A DNA stretch of 64,000 nt, from positions 6,807,269-6,871,268 of the forward strand of contig CM040440.1 in NCBI GenBank assembly GCA_022749755.1, given 5' to 3'. The position numbers were made by a program, and so were the translations under genes. This document shows positions 1 to 10,784 of this stretch, one piece after another (position 1 is the stretch's first letter; each line of letters begins with the position of its first letter). Source of the DNA: Azadirachta indica. Its lineage: Eukaryota > Streptophyta > Magnoliopsida > Sapindales > Meliaceae. Below the pieces are notes generated by a model that was given only the letters and a program-made list of their open reading frames with translations, was not told the origin of the DNA and did no database searches.

Positions 1-1318
1 TGGTATTTAGTATTCTTTCATCTTCGTCTTCTATAGGTTCCTTACCGAAGCAACAAACATAAATTGCTTCAAGCGCCTTCTCAGCACGAGCCTCCATAGG
101 AATCGTTGGGGTGGCAGCATTTAGTTTAGCTCGTCTCTACATATGCATACAAATTGCATTAAGAATATCTATAGGAATATCTTAAATCAAAATTTGGACC
201 AACACCAAACCAATTAAGCAATGTACGAACGGGAATCTTCATCGAAATAAACATAGAGAGATCATTGCGCATATGTCTTGATACTTAGGGCTAGGCTTTA
301 TGACAGAATAGGAAGAGATGCTAGGATATGGTGCATTAGTCCAATCTTCTCAAACAGTTTGGAATACTCAGTTCACAAATACCAGTACTCATTACCATCA
401 CACAGATCCTGAATGCATTTAATCTCTCTCAAACGGACATGAGTACGACCAAAATAAGGGTTACAAAAAACACGTTTAAGGGCAATGAACGCGCTTCGAG
501 AGCTAAACCCATTGCAGATTGGAATCGGAAAAACAAAGTTTACAAAATAGGCTATAAAATTAGACTTACCTCTCTGGCCTCATTCATTAAAGCAATGAAA
601 GTCTGCTCTTCAAATTCAAGATCATTTGAAATGCGAAGCCTTGCTGCCCCCTCTAGAATCTCCTCAGATTTGAGTAGACCAGCTCCAACAGCTGCCAGCC
701 AACAGCACATTAAAACATTCAAAGGATCCCCTGCCTACACAAAAAGCAAAACCAAACCAATAACTTCATTCCAGAATAGAATACCTAATAGTACTAAACA
801 AATACATTAGAAACATTGTACATTTCAAATATAATGTTGCAAATTAACAAAGGATAATAACAATATCCCAATTTTATTTTTAAAAAATCAAACATAAGTG
901 AAAAATTCAGTAAAATTACCCGTCCTCGCCGATCTTGAAAGTCATAGAAAGCTTTAGAATCATTTATGCCACATTTCTTCCCTACCCTTCTTCGAAACTC
1001 TGCAAAATCAATAATATCACCACCAACACCACCTTCATCGCTGAGAATTCTAGCCACGAGACCAATAACGGGCAATGAACCGATGACTTTGTTTGCAAAA
1101 CCAGAGATAGAGTTATGGTTTTCCATGTAAGCTTTGACAGATAAGAATCCATTAAAGGAGTTTGGGGCTCTTCTGTGCGCGTTATGCCTTGTGGGGTTGC
1201 TTTGAATTTGGCGGATAAGAAAAAGGGAAGGTGAAATTTGATTGTAAGGAGTGAAGATTTGGGTTTGGAGACTTGTCCGTGAAGAAGATAGAGTGGCGGT
1301 CGAGCATGTCACAACCAT
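1..1318 (-). CDS. PSA3: PSA3-like photosystem I assembly protein, plastid (3' end cut by window edge)
   Basis: Three minus-strand exons read in one frame: 1318-920, 734-570 and 136-1, running off the left edge about where the stop is expected. The first ~55 residues are rich in Ser, Thr and Arg and lack acidic residues, as in a chloroplast transit peptide. The mature part starts near MENHNSISGFANKVIGSLPV and continues through FAEFRRRVGKKCGI, then AGDPLNVLMCCWLAAVGAG in exon 2 and IPMEARAEKALEAIYVCCFG in exon 3. This matches my recollection of plant PSA3 (Arabidopsis At3g55250, pigment defective 329), a stromal-side thylakoid protein that works with PYG7 in photosystem I accumulation; it has no catalytic domain that I recognise. 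The exon 1 donor must pair with the acceptor before GCAGGGGATCC, because the next AG downstream gives an early stop. The gene diverges from the dNTPase gene 1.75 kb away. The family name comes from memory, not a search. Confidence 0.75.
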
Positions 1319-3065
1319 GGTAGTTGTGAAATGGGGAAGTTAATCTCGTTGGTTTAGTTAAGTTATCACACTGTCCTCTCGCTTATTTACATGTTATCCA
1401 GCGAGGAAAGATACTCTGTTGCTGGGTGTAGCATAAGAATACTTTGAGCTTTTCTACACGCTTTGGTAGTTGAAAATATATATATATATATATATAAAAT
1501 AATGACAGCACCAATAGCCTTTTTTTTTATCATAAAATTTTATATTAATTATAAATCATTGAATATAAACATATTTAACTATTAACATTATATCTAATCA
1601 TATATTTAATGTATAATTAATATATATATGAGATATAAAATTAACTATTACATATGTTTATATTCAACAATTTAAAATTGATATAAAATTTTGTGTTAAA
1701 AAATGAACTGCTGATCTTCTCTTATATATATATATATATATATATAAAAGATCTAAAGGTTTATATTTTTATAAATATATTTACATTCGTTATATTCATT
1801 ATCTTTAATTATAATAAATTATGGATTCATGACATTTTTTTTTTTTTGCGGATGTTAAAACTAGCTTTTATAAAATTCCTATGCTATTTTTTCCTTTTCT
1901 AAAAAATATAAAATTTTAAATATTTTTATAATTTTCAAACGTACTATTTTAAAAATATCATCGACTACACTTAATATCATCGTTTTAATTTAAAATTTCA
2001 TGACAAAGAGAACCCACCCTGCATATTGTCACCTTTAACGTAATTATATAAGCTTACATAGTTTATGTTAATATTTTCTCACACAATAATACTTACAAAT
2101 ACAAAAATTTAGTTTTATAAATTTGTATAAAAAAATAACACATACAATTTCAATATTTAGTTCATTAAATTTTTAATTTTATTAATTTTAGGGATAACTA
2201 TAACATTTTATAATTTAAGTAAAATATAAAATAAATTTTATTAATATTATGTATTACATATATAATTTATTGATAATATACATATATCATAAATCTATTG
2301 GAATTTGGGAATGGGAATTTAGATAAGTGCTAGTGTATCCCATAATTCTACTTCCAGTGGTTGAGATAGTGTAGTACTTGTATCCTCCAATTAGAAAATA
2401 AAGGTTCCTTCCACTACGAGATATGGGTGACAAATACGAAATAATTTGATTCAAATGAATTAATATATTTTGGTGAGTTTTAATTTTGATGGAATTTAAA
2501 AGATTAATTCTTTTTAAATATCAAATTTAATTTACAATAAGTTAATATATATACTATTTCATTAGATGAATATACATTTGTTAGTGACAAATTAACAACA
2601 ATATTTTTTTCACATATATAATATAACGAACTTTAAACACTTAAATTAAAATATTTTTAATAATTGAGATTTAATCCAACATTTGCAATTAGTATAGTTT
2701 AAAAATTACATATTTATCTCCCATACAAAGAAATAATATATCTACCTCGATCATTTTAATATTTTGATAATAGTGATTTAGTTCAATATCTCATAATTAA
2801 CTTAAAAACGAGATTACGTTTGTCCGTTTCATTTTAATCTTTAATTCTCCATTTAGTCATTTAAGCGTCCAAACGAAAACCTAAAACACGATCGTAAGAA
2901 CGGAATTTTTTTATTTCGACTTTTTAACCGTCTGATTGATTTAATTCCCTGGTGTTTGGAGATTTGGTAAATTGTTGTAGCAGATAGTAAGTAGGCGACG
3001 TCGGAAGTGAAACCGGCGGCTGACGAAGCACTTTACTCTCCATTCCCGTCAGTCGGTTAACCAGA
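1319..3065. other. AT-rich intergenic region between divergent genes
   Basis: This spacer separates the start codons of the divergent PSA3-like and dNTPase genes, so both promoters should lie in it. The middle is over 75% A+T by eye, with two (TA)n tracts (about 1470-1496 and 1723-1746) that bracket an inverted-repeat element listed separately. The last ~180 bases before 3066 turn GC-richer, as expected for a leader and promoter. Short ORFs here are products of simple repeats and resemble no family. Confidence 0.6.
1510..1752. mobile_element. MITE-like inverted-repeat element, copy 1
   Basis: A ~240-bp AT-rich element with long imperfect terminal inverted repeats. The left arm starts with a T run and CATAAAATTTTATATTAATT, then reads ATAAATCATTGAATATAAAC. 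The right arm, read on the other strand, repeats the same order: T-rich end, CAAAATTTTATATCAATTTT, AAATTGTTGAATATAAACAT. It ends in a (TA)n tract and another lies just to its left. Two related copies occur at 10.39-10.78 kb. It has no coding capacity, so it would be non-autonomous. The superfamily cannot be assigned by eye; TA at both borders would fit a Tc1/mariner or PIF type. Confidence 0.6.
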
Positions 3066-5602
3066 ATGGGCGCTTTCTGTAACGAAGACCTCTCCTTCAC
3101 TCCCGTTCGCGCCAATTTTACTTCGTCGCAAGAACTCAGATTCTCTAAGCACGTTCACGACAACGTCCACGGCAACATTTATCTCGACCCGGTAATTTCA
3201 CTCTCTCTTTGAAGTGTTTTTCTTGATTCTTGGTTATTAAGTAAGGAAAGGAAATGAGAATGTATGTTTCCGTTTTGATATTTTGCAAGGTTTTTAATGT
3301 GAGACAATGATTCTGTTTTTGTACTGTTCCAGCTCTCTTTGAAGTTTATTGATACTGAGCAGTTTCAGAGGCAAGCAACTATTTCATTTTATTTTTATTT
3401 TCAATAACTTTTTCTAAGAATAATTCGATAATTTCTAGTGACATTTGCAATTCTTGTGTCGTTAATGATTTAGTTTGGTTTTTATATTACAGGTTGCGTG
3501 ACCTGAAACAACTTGGTAAGTTTCATGCTGTTTTTCTGTATTGTAGAATTGACAATTACCTATGCAATTGGAATGGTTCTATAATATTCAATTCTGCTTA
3601 AATGTTTGGAGGATTTTGATTAAGTAATCTTAAATGTGTGGTATATTTGTTTGTGACTGAGGTCTTTCTCTCCTTTTCCTCATGCCTCGATAATCTAGCA
3701 TAGTTTAAACTCATTTTTTGGTGATATACTTGTACGCTTATAATTTTGAACATATAAATTTCCCATTTCTTTTTAAAGTTTTAGTGGTATTGTGGAAAGG
3801 CTCTTTTCTTGGACCAAGGTTTTTCTTATTTTGCTGAATTGGGCTTGATAAGAGCAGCAAGTTATATTCAGTGAACTTCCAAAACAGACCAAAGTTCGAT
3901 TAACAAGATGAACTTTCTGTATAGTGTAGGTATGACACATATGGTTTATCCGGGGGCTGTGCATTCCAGATTTGAACATTCTCTTGGGGTGTACTGGCTC
4001 GCTGGTGAAGCTGTTCAAAAGCTCCAAAAGTGCCAAGTACGAAATGCTCTTTATGTTTCTGAATACTTGTAATTGGTCTGTGTTCAATTTCTCAGACGTT
4101 TTATATAAATGCTCCAATCATTGTAGGGTTCGGAACTTGGTATTGATGACTTTGACATTCAAACTGTGAAACTTGCAGGTAATTGATTTTGTGTCCCCTG
4201 ATTTTCTAATTCAAGTTGACTGGTTCCTTACCTTTTCGCTATATTCAATCTGTAGGACTTCTACATGATATTGGCCATGGACCTTTCAGTCACTTGTTTG
4301 AACGCGAGTTTCTACCACTCGTTGTTAATGGCTGCAAATGGTATACAATACATTATTTTATTGGAAGCAACTTTCTTTTCCTTTCTGCTGGTGAAGAGGA
4401 AATTGGAGTTTAATTTGATGATATATGCTTTTTCTTGGAAATACTATGATTACTTATGTAATTAGTGATTGATCAAGTAGTGATCTGTAAATGTTTCTGC
4501 CCATAACAATATGCGATAGAATTTTTTTTGTATGTTGGGGTTGGGGATGGGATTATTCTGTGTTGGTTTGGAAGTCACCTGTCACAGTGAAGTTTACCCT
4601 TAAATTCTCTCTGTTTCTTTGTTCATTGTCTATGAGAGTGCCTTGATAAATGAGTTATTGGTCCTTCCATAGCTTCAATTTTGTGAGTTAACAGTAATTG
4701 GTATGAACTAAAAATGTCACTGCCAAATATGCAAGTTAAAGGAGACTTGTGAGTGAGGTTCTCTAATCAAAGAATCCTGAGATTTTCACAGCCAACTAGT
4801 TGCTTGTTGTTCATTTGAAAAGAAAAGAAGGGAAGGAAGAGTATATTTTTATTTCTTCAATTTTGTGAGTTAACAGTAACTTTAATTTCTGTTTTTATGT
4901 TAGTCAAGACATGAAGTTTAAATCTGCACAATGAAGCTATTTTAATTTGAGTTGAAGTCAAGTTGCAATATGAAATGTTAGTTGTAAAGTCAGGTTTGAT
5001 TTAACTTTGGCCTGAAAGTGAAAATAGAGACTTTTTCTCTCCGCTCCTCTGTTTAAAGCCAATTCTATGACAAGACATTTTAGAAATTTGCTCTTTCAGC
5101 TTTAGATGTATTGTAGGCCATTAATGTTCTGTTGCTTGATTTTTTTTTTTCAGTGGGAATATGGCTTATACTATTGTTTATACTATAATAATGACATTTC
5201 TCTATTGACAAGAAACTATATAGTTCAACTCTTTGTTCTTTTTTCTCCTTTTCACTCTCCTGCCGACTACTTTTAACAGAACTTTGTTGTGCTATATTTG
5301 ATCCTTTTGCTTTTTAGGTCTCATGAACAAATGTCATTGAGGATGATTGATCACATTGTTGATGAGCACCACATTGATGTTGACTCGGAAATGATTAAGA
5401 AAGTAAAGGTAAGCTCATCTTACTGGAAATTTTGTTTCTGCAGTCTCTTCAAACTGGGACTGCATATTTGTAGTTTGAAGCCTTAAGTGAGCAAGTGATC
5501 TTATATAAACTTCACATGTCTAGATATTTGCTAGCAATAGAAGCTTGAAACCTAAAATTGAAGTTTAAATGAAATCATAAACATAAGTTTTATGATAAAC
5601 TT

Positions 5603-5638
<36 letters not shown>

Positions 5639-8600
5639 GCATACACAAACTTTTATGGGAGTGTCTGAGCATGTGCGTCCTCCATTGGACTTCAAGTTCA
5701 TTTTCCTGTATTATTACCCTCTTTCTTTATATATAATGGATGTTTTTCAGACTGATATTCATTCATAGACTTATTGTTTGTAACAGGAGATGATAGCTGC
5801 TAGCTCTGAGTTCACGCTTCCAAAAGTAAGAACCTTTTACATGTTCCATTTGTATAGGCCTAGTTTTAGCGATGTCTAGTTCTGAGTACTGTTTTCTCTT
5901 GGAAAATTTGACATGCTTGTAAATCTGGTTTCATAGTTTTAATGATTATCAGTTTTCATTCTTTAGTTTTGTCAATCTTTATAGTAGCCATTGTTCGTAG
6001 GGCAAAGGGGAGAAGCATTTCTTGTATGATATTGTTGCAAATGGTCGAAATGGCATCGATGTGGACAAGTGAGTCTTAGTTATCTTCCCATCACAAGTTA
6101 TGTCTTTCCATTCTTTTGATTGAAGTTTCAAATTCATGCCATTGTTTATCATTTTATTGCAAAATTTTAAATGTTTTGGGGATAAATTTGATTTGTAGGT
6201 TTGATTACATTGTCCGTGATTCCCGAGCTTGTGGCCTAGGATGCAACTTAGAGTTCAAGAGGTCAATTTTAAATCATCTAGTTGATTTTATTTGTTAGTG
6301 CTTGATACTTTTCTTGCAACTAGTGTGAGAAAAGAGACAGAATGAATCTACCACATGATACAGTTTTTGTCCCTTGTAGGTTAATGGAGACAATGCGTGT
6401 TTTGGGTGATGAGATATGCTATCGTGCTAAGGACTGTTAGTATCATCCATTTATGTCTCCTTTTACATAATTATTTACCTTTATTTTTCTTTCTAAATTG
6501 TGGTTCTTGCCAGATCTGACCATCCACAAGTTATTTTACACTCGTGCTGATCTTTATAGAACTGTATATACACATCCAAAAGTAAAGGTATGAAATAGAA
6601 TTATTTATTCTAGGTAGGTTCTCCATTAACATGTTCATTTGTACCTGCAAATTTTTATTAATTTCTTGTTCTTTCTCGTATAGTTCTTCATATGATCTTT
6701 CTGCTTTTCTAGAAGCATTTCAAGTTCCCTTTCCATAATCTGACAGTGTTATAATTGCAGGCAATAGAGCTTATGGTAGTAGATGCCTTGGTGAAAGCAA
6801 ATGATTTTCTAGGAGTCTCATCGTCCATTGATGAACCTTCTGATTACTGGAAGGTTTTGAAAGCTGTTTACTATATTTTAGACGTGTAGATTTTGTGCCC
6901 TGTTGCATAAACTATAAAATCTTTGCTAATTTTGGTTCCTGGAAATTCAGTTGGATGACTCAATAATAAAAACTATTGAGATAGCTCCAGACCAAGAACT
7001 CAAGGAATCTAGGGATTTGATTTTGCGCATCCGCAGGAGAAATTTGTACCAGGTAGTGAAGCATTGGCCATATCTCTTGTTTTGCTTTATGCATAATCAC
7101 ATGAAGGAAACATAATAACTTGGATCTTCTCTTAGAAAAACCGTCATCTTGAAATTATATGTCAGAAAAATTAAGGTATAATATTTTCTTTGCTGTGACA
7201 GTTTTGTAATGAGTATGCTGTTCCAAAGGACAAATTAGAACATTTCAAAGATGTCAAAGCACAAGATATTGTTTGTTCCCAGGTACATCAACGACACATG
7301 CAGCATATGAGTGTGTGTGTGTGTGTGTGTGTGTGTGTATTTGTCTATGTGTTTTTTTTCATATGGAGTAAGATGGAGTTTCTGATATTATATCTGTTTC
7401 CACTGACAGAAAAATGGTGGAGCAATGCTAAAAGAAGAAGATGTCGCTGTTAGCAACGTCAGAATTGATTTGGCTCGTGGAAGACATAATCCTCTTGAAA
7501 GGTACTTGAAATGTTATGAGCTTTTTGATGCATATATTTATGTAGGCTGTTTCTGTGCCTCTCATTTTTCAGCGCACCAACTAATTTTTGTTATGGATTT
7601 TTTTTCTTTTGGTGCATGTCTGCTTCCAGCATCAACTTTTTCAAGGTAATAAAATTCATTTTTTTTCATAATTTTTTCTTAAATTTTTTTAATGATTAAT
7701 ATCATCTGTCTGTTATTGATTTACCGAACTTTGGGATATTCTGGCATACTTTATTAATATTGATGATTCTAGTATTGTCTTTTCTTTGAATCAACTATGA
7801 GGTAGCTGGTAAAAACCAAATGAGTGGGTTATTGGCATGTACATTGGACGACTGAGCACATATTGACTAAAGTATAAAGAGAGAACCTTTCTACACCCTC
7901 AGAATTAAAAAGGAAAATAAAGGAATCTAGCAAGCTCTGTCTCTTTGTATCATTTTCTCAACTAGTGATAGCATCCCATGGTGTTATTGCATGATGAAAT
8001 CTGAACATTTCATCCTACTAAACTTGGCTTTAACTTGCCAGCAAGCTTTTAAAAGCTTAAAATATTTTTATAAAGTCTAACTCATCTTTTAAGGTGAATT
8101 ATCTAGTTTGAATGCTCAGTAGCACATATATAATTTTCTTCAGCAATATTGCTGAAAAATAAAATCAATTAACCAATAGCATTGCAAGTTTGACTGCAGA
8201 ATATTGAATTTGTTGACGAAGTTTCTCATTGATATTAGTTACTGTATGAATTTTTCAAAACAGGACTTACTGCATGCCCTTGTTGCAGACATGAGATTCA
8301 TAATATCTTCTGTGGATGATAGTTCTAGTTCACTATCAAGGGCAGTAGTTTTCACGTTTTCATTCAAACTGCAGTTCTTTTGAAGTAACCCTTTTAATTT
8401 ATTTTCAGGACTATGAAAGCGAGGAGAAATTTTCCATACCCGATGATCGCATCAGTCACTTGTTGCCTACATGTTATCAGGATATGATAGTGAGGGTGTA
8501 CTCAAAAAAACCTGAGCTGGTTTGTGTATTCATACCATAATTTTAGTGGTTTCATCACATTGTTTTTATACACGTTCATGTTTTAGTAACAGAAAACTTT

Positions 8601-8714
8601 TCTGTGAAACAGGTTGGGGCAATTTCTGAGGCTTTTGAAAACTTTCAGTTGAAAACATATGGGACTAAAACGCAAGTACATGCAACACCAGAGAAGAAGA
8701 AGAGGCGATTGTAA
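3066..8714 (+). CDS. VEN4: HD-domain deoxynucleoside triphosphate triphosphohydrolase, plant SAMHD1 homologue (VENOSA4 type)
   Basis: Nineteen exons give 472 codons: 3066-3191, 3333-3370, 3493-3515, 3930-4036, 4127-4178, 4256-4340, 5318-5408, 5787-5825, 6001-6068, 6199-6261, 6380-6435, 6514-6587, 6761-6853, 6951-7052, 7202-7282, 7410-7501, 7630-7645, 8409-8519, 8613-8714. The metal-binding HD set is intact: His in RFEHSLGV (exon 4), His-Asp in GLLHDIGHGPFSHL (exons 5-6) and the distal Asp in KFDYIVRDSRACGLG (exons 9-10). The protein starts directly before the HD domain and has no SAM domain, as in plant members. The family hydrolyses dNTPs to nucleoside plus triphosphate and controls dNTP pools; Arabidopsis VEN4 loss affects leaf development and chloroplasts. 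The tail KKKRRL is a possible nuclear signal. Intron 2 uses a GC donor (AG|GCAAGC at 3371). Introns hold (CT)n at 5605-5636 and (GT)n at 7311-7338. Confidence 0.92.
5605..5636 (+). repeat. (CT)n microsatellite
   Basis: Sixteen uninterrupted CT units within intron 7 of the dNTPase gene. Confidence 0.95.
7311..7338 (+). repeat. (GT)n microsatellite
   Basis: Fourteen uninterrupted GT units within intron 15 of the dNTPase gene. Confidence 0.95.
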
Positions 8715-10179
8715 GGTTCCTGTATTGTAAATTGTCTCTCCTACTCGTCAGCCAGTCCCCACCTCCATTGTTAAAGAACATATGTGGCTGCCAGTCGGCA
8801 AATCAATACGCAGCTCAAATATCCCACATTATTTTGAATGATATTTTTACACGATGTTTAGACAGTCCGTATAGATGGAAATCAGAAGGTTTTACATCCA
8901 TCGCGTAAAATCGATTTGTATAGTTGGTGGCCATTTGGTGTCCTATCTAGATTTCAATATTATAGCGTGTTTGGTCGGAGAAGTTTTGGAACTGGTGTTC
9001 CTCTCTTAGTTTCAATGAGTTTTATCAATGTTCTGAAGGTTTGATGAAGGAGGCTCTCAAGCCTGCAGTTTCTCTCGACTTTTTGAACGTGGGTTGAATT
9101 AAATTACTAGTAGATTCATATTTCGTTGAATTAACAGATCGTACTGGATTGAATTCTTAAAAGTCGAGGACTGGAACCCTATACAAAATACAAATGAACT
9201 TAAACATTTTTGGGTCAGTGGCCCAATAGGTCGTGGAATGCGTAGATTGTTACATTATCTCTCTGGCAGATGTAAGTTTCAGATGTGCTTGGGTGCGTGG
9301 GGAAGTGTTGGTAGTCAAAGCTCAATTTCACGGGAGTGAAGGGTGAGCGCATAAAAATAAAAATAAACACTGATCGGTGTTTGCCCCGTGACCCCAAGGC
9401 TCGATACATATTTTAATTATAACCTCTTCTTTTTTTGTAAAATGAAGTCAAAAAGGAGTTAAAAGCCTCATGTTCACGTGCATGATGATGTACGAGTAGT
9501 GTGTAATGTGTATAGCAGCAACGGCAATTTAATTTTTATTATTAATAATAATAATAATTCATGGGAAACATAACACCACTTGACTTGGATAAGGATCAGG
9601 TTCCTTTTTACCATTATTACTTGGTATGTAGTCCTCCTATTCCGTTTCCAGTAAAAATTTCCAAAACAATAACGTAAATTCAAACCAGAGGTTCAAACTA
9701 TGGAAATATCTCCAGTCTAAATCTAACTAGTTGCCCTGCCGACTCCAAATCCACAACAATCTATTATGGGTCCTTCACTGTTTCTAGATAACTATGTATT
9801 GTAGTAAATTTCGGTGGTCACACTTTAACTACCTCGTCATGTCGTCTTATTTCTATTTTTAGGATGTTTGGGTATTTAAAAGTCAACAAAAGACAGGCGG
9901 CAGCATAGTCATAGACTTGATGATGAGATAAGAATAGAAGAAATGAAAAGGATGATTTCGTAATAGTAAGGGAAGCCGGAAAGAAATCAACAATAGTTTA
10001 AGAATAACGTGGAGAAATCAAGTATGCTAAATTGGAGTTGGAGACAAAAGCAAAGAGGTGCGGGCAGGCAGGCAGGCAGGCGGGCAAGCAGAATAGCTGG
10101 AATGGTTTGGTTGGCATAATTGAATGAAAGAACAATCGAGTCTGTAAGGCCAAGTCCTTGCTTGGCAGGAAACGAAAAT

Positions 10180-10228
10180 GCATATTGCATATTGCATATT
10201 GCAAATTGCAAATTGCAAATTGCAAATT
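10180..10228 (+). repeat. 7-bp minisatellite, GCATATT x3 then GCAAATT x4
   Basis: Seven head-to-tail 7-bp units. The first three read GCATATT and the last four GCAAATT, a clean switch between two unit variants. Each GCAAATT junction creates ATTGCAAAT-like, octamer-like words. Because 7 is not a multiple of 3, the array is open in several frames and produces false overlapping ORFs. Confidence 0.95.
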
Positions 10229-10389
10229 GCATGCATATCCATAATGTTTTTGATAATGTTGTACAAGTCAATGAAATAATGAGTTTCCATATTTAATTCT
10301 TTGTAAAGGACGTCATGCTTGCTAGGTTTCTTTATTTCTAAAGGACATGCAATGGCAGTGGTAATAGTGGTAACAAGGCATTAATTATG

Positions 10390-10533
10390 AATACATTAAT
10401 TGTATATTAATTATATGATCATTAGTAATTTTAATTGTTAGATGTATTTATATCTAACAATATATAATTAATATAAAATTTGTGTAAAAAAAAAATTACT
10501 AATCATGTCCCTTATATATATATATATATATAT
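10390..10533. mobile_element. MITE-like inverted-repeat element, copy 2 (apparently 5'-truncated)
   Basis: This carries the right-arm half of the family: TAATTGTTAGATGTATTTAT, a TATAATTAATATAAAATT block, a TTTGTG plus A-run, ATTACTAATCATGTCCC and a terminal (TA)n. The matching left arm is short or missing. It abuts copy 3 directly, so the two may be a nested or tandem insertion. Confidence 0.5.
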
Positions 10534-10746
10534 GAACAATAATTTTTTTTTTTGTTACATAGAATCTTACATCAATTATAAATTGTTAGATATAAATATA
10601 TCTAACGGTTGAGATTGCATCTGATCATATAATTAATGCATTAATTACATAGTCAGATACAATCTCAACTTTTAAATATGTTTATATCCAACAGTTTATA
10701 ATTGATGTAAAATTTTGTGTGTAAAAAAAAGACTACTAATCATGTT

Positions 10747-10782
<36 letters not shown>
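10534..10782. mobile_element. MITE-like inverted-repeat element, copy 3 (most complete)
   Basis: About 250 bp with clear long inverted arms. The left arm has a T run, then CATCAATTATAAATTGTTAG and ATATAAATATATCTAAC; the right arm on the opposite strand reads ACATCAATTATAAACTGTTG then GATATAAACATATTTAA. Near the centre GTTGAGATTGCATCTGA is mirrored by TCAGATACAATCTCAAC. It ends AGACTACTAATCATGTTTTT and a long (TA)n, the same 3' signature as copy 2. No ORF. Confidence 0.6.

Positions 10783-10784
<2 letters not shown>

Noticed and set aside
1693..1902. Small ORF rich in Tyr-Ile repeats
   Set aside because: It is the translation of a (TA)n tract and flanking AT-rich DNA.
10180..10228. CRISPR-like short repeats
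   Set aside because: The 7-bp units are directly adjacent with no spacers, and the genome is a plant.
9987..10290. Three overlapping minus-strand ORFs of 75-94 codons
   Set aside because: They are open in several frames only because they run through the 7-bp array and nearby GGCA repeats; no domain is visible.
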